This document shows, in pieces, positions 1 to 7,786 of a stretch of DNA of 23,956 bases. The DNA is from Chara braunii (Eukaryota; Streptophyta; Charophyceae; Charales; Characeae): the NCBI GenBank assembly GCA_003427395.1, contig BFEA01000081.1:1815369-1839324 (forward strand). Direction: 5' to 3'. Each line of letters begins with the position of its first letter. Positions within the stretch are counted from its first letter, which is position 1. A program made the translations under genes and the position numbers. Below the pieces are notes generated by a model that was not told the DNA's origin, searched no databases, and saw only the letters and a program-made list of their open reading frames with translations.

Positions 1-600
1 AGGTCGACTCGTCACCAGCGTTAGGTTCTGTGTGTGGATTAAATTGTATGTGCATGCTTGGTACGATTTTATAATAAAGGCATATGAAAACACACTATAT
101 GGGGCACTTTACCTGTCATGTGTCAAGGACACCTCTAATTTCAGAGAACTTGTTATGCCATCTTCTGGGGCGCTGCGAATGGTCGTCTTAATCTAAATCC
201 CCACGAACTTAAAAACAGGAAACCATACTAACAAAATGAAAAAAAAAAAACACGAAAATATGTGAAACAGCAAGGCTGGAATAGTGAACTTATATTTTAA
301 ATACTGCCCAGAGTACTGAAAATGAACATCAGAGAACTGATGGAAGCACAGTTACCGTTAACCACCATAGATCGCGAAAAGTATCATTGATCAATTTACT
401 TTCAAAAAGTACATGAAAATTGGGCAAGAATTGTAGTTGTGTTATGCACCATATTACGAGGAAGATGGAGGTCGGGGTGTTCATGTCAACTCGCTATAGT
501 ATCTTGTTGCCAGGATTTAGCAATTGAAATTTTTTCCGCCGTTTCGAGCATGCAAATATGGCAGGCCCCGATCACGATAGCTTACGCTGCGGTATAATGC
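1..600. other. No gene recognised; flank or intron upstream of the ULP1-like exon
   Basis: This AT-rich stretch has no long open frame on either strand and no recognisable repeat. Its right edge ends in a pyrimidine-containing run followed by AG (see the putative acceptor at 601-614), so part of it may be an intron of the following gene. A TAG at 578-580 closes the downstream reading frame. Confidence 0.4.
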
Positions 601-614
601 ATTGTCTTGCGCAG
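601..614 (+). promoter_or_regulatory. Putative 3' splice acceptor before the ULP1-like exon
   Basis: The sequence ATTGTCTTGCGCAG followed by G resembles a eukaryotic 3' splice site. The ULP1-like frame is open from 581 but has no ATG near its N-terminal end; it opens here with TTG. The conserved protein therefore probably begins in an upstream exon that joins at 615. This is inference from sequence form; no branch point or upstream donor was established. Confidence 0.35.
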
Positions 615-1459
615 GAAAGAGGAACATAGAAGAAGTACGAAGATGCAAACAGGGATGGACGATCCACTTAGCAACGGATAAGTTATCGGAAAAGGAGACG
701 GCTGCGGTGCAACATTTACGAGATTCAGTGCAAGCGGAGAATCGGACGGTCTGGACATCCACGTACAACGGGCCAACAAAAGAAGAACTAACACTAACCG
801 GGCATGATTTTAGCTTCATAGTGTATCAAGGCAATTGGTTAAACAACGAAATAATTAACTTTTATTTGAACCTCATAAAGCTTGAAAAAATGTGTCGCAT
901 AAGTCATCACGAGTGTGATAGTGGACAAGACGGAACAGTAGTAGAAGGAAAAGGGCGCATCCCGATAACAACAATTTTTAGTTCCTTCTTCTTCGCGAAA
1001 TTGTTCGACGACGACATGCAATACCAATACAGCGCAGTGCAGAAGTGGATGACAGATATCGATGTGGGTGACGTGGACTTAATAATAGCTTCATTCCATG
1101 TCCGGAATTCCAACCATTGGACACTAGTAATAGCTGACCTAAGGCGCCAAAAAATGGAGTACTACGACTCGTTTACGCCTGACAAAGAATTGGCAAGGAA
1201 AGTGGCATGTGGTTTCGCAAGATTCTTGTTCGAAAGATCGGTTGAACAGGGAAAGGTCGTGGATACAAAAGATTTCAACCACATATGAAATGTGCCAGGT
1301 ATTCCAAGACAGCGCGACATTAACGAATGCGGTGTCTTTATGCTAACATATGCGTCACTGTTGGCAAGAGGATTTCTCCCGCCATTCTACTTCTCTTTCA
1401 ACGACATCCACAATATAAGGGGACGGATCGCTTTAGATGTACTTGTCACACCGAAATAG
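602..1459 (+). pseudogene. ULP1/SENP-like C48 cysteine protease domain, interrupted by TGA
   Basis: This frame encodes a C48 (ULP1/SENP) SUMO-protease-like domain; the family cleaves SUMO precursors or SUMO conjugates. Counting from 602, the family signature WLNNEIINFY is at residues 79-88. SFFFAKL is near 128-134, the catalytic His is in NHW (H172), and the catalytic Asp is in YYDS (D189). An in-frame TGA at 1286-1288 follows residue 228. The same frame then continues to TAG at 1457-1459 and carries the expected PRQ (oxyanion Gln, Q237) and NECGVF with the catalytic Cys243. No frameshift is needed. There is no AUG near the N-terminal end, so an upstream exon is likely. Either this is a pseudogene broken by one base change (CGA or TGG to TGA) or the TGA is recoded or edited. 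C48 domains also occur as cargo of plant MULE transposons, but no transposase is seen here. Domain call firm, status uncertain. Confidence 0.8.
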
Positions 1460-1655
1460 GAGTTACTTGTGCAACAAATGACATTTGATAGACAACATTA
1501 TGAAAGCAAAACATTTGTTTATTTTTTTGCAAATGTAAAGAGATCATTGGCTCTGCTGGATAGACACGCATGAAAATGTCCGAATGTATTTAACAAAGCA
1601 ACAACGCGACATGCCCGATTGAATACCATTCATGTGTTACTTCATATGACCTTGT
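1460..1655. other. Spacer downstream of the ULP1-like gene
   Basis: AT-rich sequence with no recognisable gene; it presumably contains the 3' flank of the ULP1-like gene. Confidence 0.3.
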
Positions 1656-1729
1656 ACCCCTTACCCCTTACCCCTTACCCATATTACCCCTTACCCCTTA
1701 CCCCTTACCCCTTTACCCCCTATACCCAT
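1656..1729. repeat. Telomere-like tandem repeat, unit CCCCTTA / TAAGGGG
   Basis: About nine tandem heptamers of the form ACCCCTT, with single-base variants (ACCCATATT, CCCTTTACCCCC) near the middle and end. The G-rich strand reads TAAGGGG, similar in form to but different from the plant-type TTTAGGG. It is short and flanked by ordinary sequence, so it is interstitial. It could equally be a simple minisatellite. Confidence 0.75.
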
Positions 1730-1859
1730 AAAACACTGCATAAAATACATACACAAATCGAAAAAAAATGGACTTTCAATTTCGCGCAAAAAATAAAAAA
1801 TGAACGTTTTGACGAAATCGCAGTTGGTGCAAAGAAGAGAAACCTTACCCTAAACAAAA

Positions 1860-2175
1860 AATGACCCCCCCCTCCCCCCTCAAAACCTCACCTCCTCGTC
1901 CTTCATCGGCTACCTGTGGACGTGTTGTGGTTGTCTATACTAATCCACCACCTCACAAAAGCCGGACGATGAAGATAAACGGACCGTCGCTTGAACCACC
2001 ATCACAGCGGCCCAAACCACGACGTGAGGTTAACTGCTGAGCCTGCCAGCCGCCCCTCACAGGCAGTCCAAAGAGATGAAGGGGGTATTGCCTCCCACCG
2101 TTGCAAACCATGATCCCCCATCGCACCTCCTCTTAGTACAAAAGCTTGCTCCCTTCCACATCCCGTACCCCTCTC
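1860..2175. other. C-rich intergenic stretch, no gene recognised
   Basis: Starts with a C/T-rich run (1864-1880) and continues as moderately GC-rich sequence. Short open frames exist on both strands, but none has recognisable motifs. Confidence 0.3.
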
Positions 2176-2520
2176 ACACGCCCTCACAATGTTCCTCCAC
2201 TTCGACCAAAAGCACCCATCGCAGGATGGTGCCTCTCATGCTCCTCCGCAGTGCCCAATAAACTCTGTCTAACCACTCCCCTCCACCCCAACTCCCACCC
2301 TCCACTCGCCTGGTGATGGTGGTCACCTTCTCACCCTCCCTGCCATGCTGTCGCCCTCCTGCCACCAGCCACCCTCCACCGCACCGCCAGCGCGTGGCTC
2401 TCGAAGGCCTGGGCGAAGGAGCGCTCCCGGTAACGCTCCCCAGTCTGCACAAGCTCCCAGCAGCGCTTCCACAAATTTGCGAAATGAACAACTGACTGCC
2501 TCCGGCACTGTAGGTCAAGA
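2176..2520 (-). pseudogene. Possible decayed coding remnant (unrecognised)
   Basis: Read on the minus strand, two partly overlapping frames have protein-like composition. The upstream one (about 2335-2510) is rich in Trp, Arg, Phe and Ala with a helical look (includes FANLWKRCWELVQTGERY). The downstream one (about 2180-2335) is rich in Trp, Arg, Val and Glu (includes WLDRVYWALRRSMRG). They would need a frameshift near 2335 to be read together. No family is recognised and no start, splice site or conserved motif is established. It may be an old exon or transposon remnant, or simply GC-rich sequence with few stops. Confidence 0.2.
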
Positions 2521-2958
2521 TACGTAGTTGTATTGGACTGTTTCGTGCCTGCTTCAATCGGTACTGGCCTCCTTCAGCCTCTGCCTTGCCAATTGCTATT
2601 TTGGGAAATTTCCCGACTTTCTTGTGAGGCTGCTGCAAAATTGTACTTTTGGGGACTTGACGTGCTCCTACCGGTACTGTACTGTACTGTACTGTAGCCT
2701 ACCAACCTACGGTGTCTGATTCTACAGGCCCTGAGACTCTAAACTATTGGGGTCTGGACTGTGGTAATTAGGGACCCTAGAACCGGGACTGGGAAAGCTT
2801 ACATCGTGCATCCATTCACTCAATCACTCACTCACTCAATCAATCAATCATATGTTAGTAAGAAGTGCACTCTATAGATTGGTGTGAAGTTTGCTTGGGA
2901 TGGCCTTATGGTTTTCTTATAAATTGAGGTGAAAAATGGGGGGTCGGTTAACCTTTTC
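2521..2958. other. Intergenic, with short simple repeats
   Basis: Contains (GTACT)4 at 2674-2695 and a CACTCAATCA-type run at about 2815-2850 that prefigures the purer tetranucleotide array just downstream. No gene recognised. Confidence 0.5.
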
Positions 2959-2960
2959 TC

Positions 2961-2996
<36 letters not shown>

Positions 2997-3006
2997 GTCA
3001 ATCAGT
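2959..3006. repeat. (ATCA)n microsatellite
   Basis: About eleven tandem ATCA units, the last ones interrupted by G (AGTCAATCAGT). The short lysine-rich open frame crossing this region is a by-product of this array and the following A-rich tract. Confidence 0.95.
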
Positions 3007-3019
3007 ATGTGTGTGTGTC

Positions 3020-3105
3020 AAAAACAAAAAAAAAGAAATTTAAAGAAAAAAAGAAGAAAACGTCTTTGGCTTTTTTTTTGTTTTTTTTTTTTCCCCCTTT
3101 TATCT
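3020..3105. repeat. A-rich tract followed by T-rich tract
   Basis: A run of A with scattered G/C is followed by a long T run (about 3070-3092) ending in C. Low-complexity sequence, possibly decayed retroposon tails in opposite orientation. Confidence 0.7.
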
Positions 3106-3216
3106 TTGCATCTGTTGTATGAACACGGTTCTGGCTGCTACGGGGTTCCCCGTATGCCTACAATTAGGAGTAGTGGTAGGTAGGTAGTGTGAGGTGAAAT
3201 TGAGAGAAGAACATAG

Positions 3217-3220
<4 letters not shown>

Positions 3221-3249
<29 letters not shown>
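3221..3249. repeat. Poly(A) tract, 29 A
   Basis: Uninterrupted run of 29 A. It could be the 3' tail of a plus-strand retroposon, but the upstream sequence was not identified. Confidence 0.9.
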
Positions 3250-3596
3250 CAGAATCAAAGAAACATCTGCACTATGTTTATCCCACCAGCAATCAGAAAA
3301 AAATTCAAAAAATGAATAAATAAATAAATTCCCCTTTTAATTACATTTCTTTTTATTAGAATACTTGTTTTTTCGTTTACTATTTTTTTTAATAAAAAAA
3401 ACCTTTAAAATCCATAAAACATAAATATGGCGTTGTAGGACGTGGGCTTCATTTTATCCGTCTAGGCTGGTGTCCTGTTGTCATCTAAATTTTTGCAGTT
3501 GTATGGTGAGTATCATCCCACCGGGGCTTCGTCATGGAGGGCGTTGAAGCATCCGTAGGGGGTGTATGCAGAATCGAGGGAGGGGTTTACCCTAAA
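3250..3596. other. AT-rich intergenic sequence
   Basis: Very AT-rich to about 3430 (A and T runs, AATA repeats), then mixed composition. No gene recognised. Confidence 0.4.
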
Positions 3597-3845
3597 TCGC
3601 GAGGAGGTGGGTGGGTTTCACGGGGCTTTTTGGCCCCTGCCGCGCGGGAGGTGGGGTAATCCCCTGGTTAGCAAAAACAGCATCGTGGTGGGAGTTGGAG
3701 TTTTTGAATGAGAAGTGTGGGGAGGTGCTATCTGCTTTGAATCGCGAGGAGGTGGGTGGGTTTTGCGGGGTCTCTGCCTGCAGATTGGGGGCCTGCGGGC
3801 ACAGACCCCTGCCGCGCGGGTGGCAGAGCGGATTAGCAGGGGGTT
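3597..3845. repeat. Direct duplication with conserved TCGCGAGGAGGTGGGTGGG block
   Basis: The block TCGCGAGGAGGTGGGTGGG occurs at about 3597 and again at about 3742. Each copy is followed by a CGGGG segment and then CCCCTGCCGCGCGGG plus a GGTTAGCA/GATTAGCA-like segment. The second copy carries extra sequence between these blocks. This is a diverged tandem duplication of about 145 bp period, GC-rich compared with its flanks. Confidence 0.7.
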
Positions 3846-4139
3846 GGTAGTAACCTTGGATGAATAGAGGACATCATCAAGCAGCGCTGACCTTTGGTTT
3901 TCCTCTGTTCTTTTGATTGCCTTTTTGCGTATCTTTCTTTTTATGATTGGTGGAATTATGGTTACTAATTAGGATTGGTAATTTTTGTTGAGTTTTGGGA
4001 TAGGGCAATTGGGGTTTTTAGAGATGAGTTTTAGATTTCTTTAGTGTTTTCATTCCTCGGGGATAATTTAGATTGTGGTGGAAATTTTGGTTTACTTTTT
4101 GAGTTGTTGGGACTCTGAAATTGACAGTGGGGTTAAATC
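3846..4139. other. T/G-rich sequence, possible retroposon body
   Basis: T- and G-rich, without open frames. It may belong to the retroposon whose possible 3' end is annotated at 4140-4278. Confidence 0.25.
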
Positions 4140-4278
4140 TAGTGGTGTCCTCTATGTGTTAGGCCGGTGATGCCTTGCCCACTGAGGGCCCCGCGTAATT
4201 TTGTAAGGGACGCCGGGCCCGGTTCCCGGCTTTTATAAAAGACAGTGTTGATTTGTAAAAAAAAAAAAAAAAAAAAAA
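4140..4278 (+). mobile_element. Possible 3' end of a non-LTR retroposon with hairpin and poly(A)
   Basis: The stretch ends in 22 A (4257-4278). Just upstream, GCCGGG (4212-4217) can pair with CCCGGC (4225-4230) to form a 6-bp stem with a 7-nt loop, followed by TTTTATAAAA. A structured 3' end directly before an A tail is what target-primed reverse transcription by some LINEs leaves behind. No coding part and no target-site duplication was identified, so the element class and 5' limit are open. Confidence 0.35.
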
Positions 4279-4287
4279 CCTACAACC

Positions 4288-4315
4288 CCATATATATATA
4301 TATATACATATATTT
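4288..4315. repeat. (TA)n microsatellite
   Basis: Alternating TA run (CATATATATATATATATACATATAT) shortly after the poly(A) tract. Confidence 0.9.
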
Positions 4316-4417
4316 GTCTATTATTTTGTTTAAAAAACATATGACAATTTCTCGGCCGCGCCCGACCGCGATCCGAGTTTGACCCCGCTGTCATGACCGC
4401 AGGGGATTCATAGTCCC

Positions 4418-4845
4418 TACCCACACCCTAAGCAGAGCCCTAAGGGTTTTGTACCCCTGCCTGCATCCCACTACCTGATTGAATTCCAACACGCAACCTC
4501 AACTGTGCAGCTCCCACATCAAACCCACCGTGCACTCTACTGGACCAGAATACAAGTGAACAATCATCTGAACAACCCACAGACCGAGAACCTCAGGAAA
4601 ACCCTCATAGCCCGGACCCAACATACAACAATCCTGGACTAAGTCCCTTTGGTGGTGTGGCAGTGTCTGTAAATCTTACCGTACACCAATCCCAAGGGAA
4701 AGGTGTGTACAGCAGTGCGTCAATCAACGCCCGCCGGTGTCCATGCGCGAGGCTGTGGAGCTTTGAGCCCACGACCTCAAACCACAATGCGGATTTCCAA
4801 CCGGTTCCCTACCCGCTGAGCTAGTATTCTCCCCATCCTTCCAAT
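4418..4845 (-). mobile_element. tRNA-derived SINE, copy 1 (minus strand)
   Basis: Read on the minus strand, a pol III A-box-like TAGCTCAGCGGGTAGG (complement of 4808-4823) is followed at tRNA spacing by a B-box-like GTGGGCTCAAAGCTCC (about 4756-4771). A body of more than 300 bp runs on to about 4418. A second, clearly homologous copy lies at 19430-19886 in the same orientation. They share the tRNA-like head and long body blocks such as ACAAGTGAACAATCATCTG and GCCTGCATCCCACTACCTG. Two diverged copies sharing both head and body support a SINE family over a lone tRNA gene. No clear poly(A) tail or target-site duplication was found. Confidence 0.7.
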
Positions 4846-4912
4846 TTGTACCACTTATATGCTTTAGGGCTGCGGATTTAGGGCTGCGGATTTCCAATTT
4901 GTACCACTTATA
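4839..4912. repeat. Nested short duplications at the SINE head boundary
   Basis: TTCCAATTTGTACCACTTATA occurs at 4839-4859 and 4892-4912. Between them TTTAGGGCTGCGGA is repeated twice in perfect tandem (4863-4876, 4877-4890). The pattern suggests local slippage or repeated insertion and repair at the 5' edge of the SINE. Confidence 0.85.
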
Positions 4913-4965
4913 GTGTTTCTCCCATTCCAACTTAGCTACCGGGCAACGGATGTCCCAAAGGACAA

Positions 4966-5135
4966 ACTCAAGTCCACAATTTCACCATTTACGTGAACTT
5001 CATGCGACAATTGTGCCTGCGAGAGCAGTGCTTACTGGCAAACAGATGAGAAGGACACAATTGTCACTCTTGCACCTGCAACTCCACAATTTCACCAATT
5101 GTGTGAACTTTACTGACGAGATGTGCCTGCCTTCC
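4966..5135. repeat. Diverged direct repeat around TCCACAATTTCACCA
   Basis: A segment of about 60 bp starting near 4966 recurs from about 5076. The core TCCACAATTTCACCA is at 4973 and 5083, followed in both by GTGAACTT and a TGTGCCTGC block. The offset is 110 bp. No coding meaning is apparent. Confidence 0.75.
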
Positions 5136-5298
5136 CGAGCGCCTGCCTTTGTACCTGAAATGGCCAGGGGTGAGGTCCCATTGGCGGTAAGATGTTTTCA
5201 ATGCAGTCACAGTGTAGCCGTGAGATGCCTTCGAGTACTTTTCAACGCAGCCAGATGTTTTCATCGGATGGCAGGAACTGATGTGGACTTGAAATCAA

Positions 5299-5307
<9 letters not shown>
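5136..5307. other. Sequence upstream of a poly(A) tract
   Basis: Contains AGATGTTTTCA twice (about 5190 and 5252). It may be the 3' part of a plus-strand retroposon ending in the following A run. No open frame with motifs. Confidence 0.3.

Positions 5308-5339
<32 letters not shown>
5308..5339. repeat. Poly(A) tract, 32 A
   Basis: Uninterrupted run of 32 A after CCTTTTT. A likely retroposon tail, but the element body is not identified. Confidence 0.9.
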
Positions 5340-5343
<4 letters not shown>

Positions 5344-5663
5344 AACGGTATTTAGCCCCAAGTGCATGATCGATACGACGCATGTGGATGCTGGTTGCAT
5401 ACTGTCAGTGGGGCCCAAAATCCAGAAAAAAAGGGAGTGGTGGCTTAGAAAAAGCCTTAAGGTACAATGTTGAAAATTACCAATTTTCACACTAGAAGCT
5501 TGATGGTTTCGCACCATTGTACCACGAGTACCATGCAGCCCAACAATTCCCATCGATTACAAGTTGGACCAGCTGCAGGGAGGCATGCAGGTAGGTGCAT
5601 CGAAAGCATGGCCAGTGTGTATGTGGCTGGTACCGTCAAAACGAGTCACGTGGCACTGGTGGC
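5340..5663. other. Intergenic; possible diverged MITE-like piece
   Basis: ACCACGAGTACCATGC near 5521 resembles the terminal sequence of the TTAA elements, and CACTGGTGGC at 5654-5663 resembles their opposite end, directly before a TTAA. This may be a diverged copy abutting the next one. No gene recognised. Confidence 0.25.
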
Positions 5664-5760
5664 TTAAACCAACAGTACCTTTCCCATATACCGGCCACGG
5701 GAAAAAATAGAGTGGAAGAGTAGAAGCATTTCTAGTCGGATGAATTTGGGCCCTCCCACG
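5664..5760 (+). mobile_element. TTAA-bounded MITE-like element, copy A (partial)
   Basis: Starts TTAA then ACCAACAGTACC, followed by CTTTCCCATATA and a CGGCC-CGGGAAAAAATAGAGT block. From the CGGCC block through GATGAATTTGGG it matches copy C at 21765-21923; the CTTTCCCATATA block matches copy B at 20772. The opposite terminus is not found, so the copy is probably truncated. No coding capacity. Confidence 0.5.
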
Positions 5761-5991
5761 ACGACCCGCTCGTCCATCATTGTTGCGGCTTGTTAACCTT
5801 TCCCATCAGTACTTATGACGCTTCCCTTCCCAGGTCTAGAAAGAAAAACACACCCAGAAAATAAGGAACCGGTGAGTTTTCTTTTCTGGATGGCGCCAGC
5901 AGCCATTTAGCTCCACTGGGCTGTGCCGCGGAACTTGCGGCAAGTCGCAGCACGTTAGCAGCAGTGAACTTTACTTGATGGCTGCGCCTGT
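5761..5991. other. Spacer between the MITE-like piece and the inverted LINE fragment
   Basis: No open frame with motifs on the plus strand. The last 21 bases (5971-5991) supply a short non-homologous C-terminal extension and the stop to the minus-strand glutamine-rich frame. Confidence 0.4.
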
Positions 5992-6789
5992 CAGTCGGAG
6001 ATGCTCTTCACAGTCATTCTGTTGTATGAATTGTTGTTGCTGTTGTTGCTGGACCTGCATTTGCATTTGTGTCGGTGGCTGTATCTGCTGTTGCTGCTGC
6101 AACTGCTGTGTCTGCAGTTGGTGTTGCACCTGCCGTTGCTTTTGGTCCAACAGCACTTGTTGTTGGGTTTCCTCTTGCTGCGGGCAGGTATGCAGCTGCT
6201 GCTGCTGCTGTTGGTGGACCTGCATTTGCGTTTGTGTTTGCGGCTGCATCTGTTGTATCTGCTGCAACTGTTGCATCTGCAGATGCTGCTGCATCTGCTG
6301 TTGTTGTTGGGCCAACAGCGGTTGTTGTTGGTCTTCCTGTTGCTGCGGGCAGGAGTGTAGCTGCTGCTGCTGCGTGTGTCCCTGTTGCTGGTGCTGGCAG
6401 GCCTCCTGTTGGTGTTGTGAGTGCGTGGGGAACGGCTGTCGCATCTCCACATGTTGTTGTTGTTGTTGGTCGTGCGGCTGGTGTGCCTGATGTTGTGTGA
6501 GGGGGTCCAGTTGTGGCGTGACCAATTGGGAAGGTGAGTCGCCGTGGTGCTGCTGCTGGGACATGGGAGTTTTCCCAAGCGGGCTGTCCTGCATGATTTC
6601 AGGGGGACGGTCTTGCCTAGACTCCGGGTCAGGCAGCTTCAGTGGCCGGTTCTGTTCCCTCTCCAAGGGGGACTGCTGCCGGTGTCCCGCCGCCGCCTGT
6701 TGGTTAATCTCGACTTCACCACCCAATTCACATTCCTGTTGTTTGTTCTCCCTTCCCCGAGAGATGGTTTGGAGTTCCGGGTCCAACAT
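5971..6789 (-). CDS. Glutamine-rich open frame on the inverted LINE fragment
   Basis: One uninterrupted minus-strand frame runs from ATG (6789-6787) to a stop at 5971, about 272 codons; it is open further upstream through a TTG at 6822. The N-terminal third is charged and polar (Glu, Arg, Pro, Gln). The rest is dominated by Gln with His, Met, Leu, Thr and Val in runs such as QQLQQIQQMQPQTQTQMQV. There is no signal peptide, membrane segment or catalytic motif. The last residues (from after EEHLRL) come from non-LINE flanking sequence. The homologous plus-strand region in the LINE is broken by a deletion, stops and an extra base, while this copy is fully open. It could be a captured prion-like or coiled-coil-like module, or an ORF surviving by chance in a recent duplication. 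Expression is unknown. Confidence 0.4.
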   Translation of the reverse strand: MLDPELQTISRGRENKQQECELGGEVEINQQAAAGHRQQSPLEREQNRPLKLPDPESRQDRPPEIMQDSPLGKTPMSQQQHHGDSPSQLVTPQLDPLTQHQAHQPHDQQQQQHVEMRQPFPTHSQHQQEACQHQQQGHTQQQQLHSCPQQQEDQQQPLLAQQQQQMQQHLQMQQLQQIQQMQPQTQTQMQVHQQQQQQLHTCPQQEETQQQVLLDQKQRQVQHQLQTQQLQQQQQIQPPTQMQMQVQQQQQQQFIQQNDCEEHLRLTGAAIK

Positions 6790-6838
6790 CAGCTGTCGGT
6801 CCCCAGTGTGCAGGTGATCCAAGGTCCCTTCATACGGC
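5992..6838 (-). mobile_element. Inverted internal fragment of the LINE glutamine-rich region
   Basis: The minus strand here is nearly identical to plus-strand 10709-11533. Homology begins at CCGTATGAAGGG and ends at CATCTCCGACTG, with unrelated sequence beyond both ends. The lengths (847 versus 825 bp) are explained by a 26-base deletion, a 3-base insertion and a 1-base insertion in the plus copy. The piece lacks both ends of the LINE and directly abuts its first 5' unit at 6839. It therefore looks like a rearranged or captured internal segment, not a normal 5'-truncated insertion. Confidence 0.9.
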
Positions 6839-6839
6839 C

Positions 6840-7243
6840 TGCCACGTGGAGGTATTGGTGGGGCGGGATCGCCCCGGAAAAACAGGACGATCTGACTGAC
6901 GGATTGGCGTGTTTAAGTTGGGTCGGCGTGACACCATGCGTATGATGGAGTGAGACTGTTCACGTGGACCGAGATCGGTGTTTGGACGCCGGCGTGTTGC
7001 CGAATCGGACGGATGAGGTGACCTGCGCATGGGGTGTCACGTGGCGGCATCCGCAAGTCGAGATCGCCCGACGACGGTAGCGGGACAAGTGTGGACAACG
7101 AGTCCGTGCATCGAGCAACAATTGGTGACAGAGGCGCAGAGATAGAACAACACAAAAGCCAACGGGAGAGGGTGAGTCCCACATAGGGTGCCACGTGGAG
7201 GTGTTGGTGGGGCGGGATCGCCCCGGAAGAACAGGACGATCTG
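6840..7243 (+). repeat. Repeated 55-bp unit at the LINE 5' end
   Basis: A 55-bp block starting TGCCACGTGGAGGT and ending CAGGACGATCTG occurs at 6840-6894 and 7189-7243 with two differences. It contains GGGGCGGGATCGCCCC, which can form a 6-bp hairpin. The copies are 349 bp apart, which fits two tandem 5'-UTR monomers, or a truncated LINE head lying in front of a second, complete one. Confidence 0.8.
6841..7199 (+). promoter_or_regulatory. Cluster of four G-box (CACGTG) motifs in the LINE 5' region
   Basis: CACGTG occurs at 6843, 6961, 7038 and 7192, four times in about 355 bp. In three cases it sits in CCACGTGG or TCACGTGGC. The CACGTG core is bound by plant bZIP and bHLH factors. LINE internal promoters lie in the 5' UTR, so this cluster is a plausible promoter. 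Binding is inferred from the motif only. Confidence 0.45.
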
Positions 7244-7786
7244 TAGAGGCAGGTACGGCGGGTGGATCACGGAGGCCAAACGGAAACGAGGCAACAACGG
7301 CTGTGGACCAGACGGTGATCTCCTCCCTTTTCTTGCCCCGCCCTCCTCACAACCCTCCCTTCCCTTTCCCCTGCCACCGTTGACAACTCTTGCTAACCTT
7401 ATATCTGCTCCTTTGTTCACCTTGCCCACTGTCTTTGCCCACCCCATGTTCTGCCCTTCTGACCCTAAGCACAACACCACCCGCAAACTTGTCTGGGCAG
7501 AGACTTCTCCTCCTATAACCGCATAGTTAGTGGAGCACAGCGAGTGTTCTCCTCGCGTCCACAGACGTGACCCTTCACTTGCGAATGAGGGTGTGTCTGG
7601 ATACTCAGCACATACACGCTATGCTCGACCGCCCCCCATTGTAGCACCATTGAAGTACCATATCCTGAATTACGCCAAGACAAAAGCACAAAAACACCTC
7701 AGTCCTAGTCAAACAAAAAGGGTGGTGAGGAACCCGGCCCTCACCAAAAACAAAACAAAGGTTGCACAGGACTGCCGCCATCATCA
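7244..7786 (+). other. LINE 5' untranslated region upstream of ORF1
   Basis: C/T-rich around 7318-7460, then mixed. Short open frames here lack motifs. GGTGAGT at 7171-7177 resembles a 5' splice donor, but no matching acceptor was assigned. ORF1 begins at the ATG at 7787. Confidence 0.5.

Noticed and set aside
1619-1864. 81-codon frame with a repeated Leu-Thr-Pro-Tyr pattern
   Set aside because: It is the translation of the CCCCTTA tandem repeat, not a protein gene.
2929-3183. 84-codon frame with Ser-Ile-Asn-Gln repeats and a lysine-rich part
   Set aside because: Produced by the (ATCA)n microsatellite and the following A-rich tract.
4212-4240. GC hairpin followed by T run, like a rho-independent terminator
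   Set aside because: The surroundings are eukaryotic repeats. The hairpin is better read as part of a retroposon 3' end.
5975-6500. Cys/Trp-, Leu- and Ala/Val-rich open frames on the plus strand opposite the glutamine-rich ORF
   Set aside because: CAG/CAA repeats read in other frames and on the complement always give such poly-Cys, poly-Leu and poly-Ala frames; the same shadows appear opposite 11021-11575.
5992-6838. Twin-priming 5' inversion of the LINE
   Set aside because: Twin priming inverts the upstream part of one element without duplicating it. Here the forward element is complete across the same region, so the inverted piece is an extra copy.
7171-7177. Splice-donor-like GGTGAGT in the LINE 5' region
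   Set aside because: No matching acceptor could be tied to the ORF1 start, so an intron is not called.
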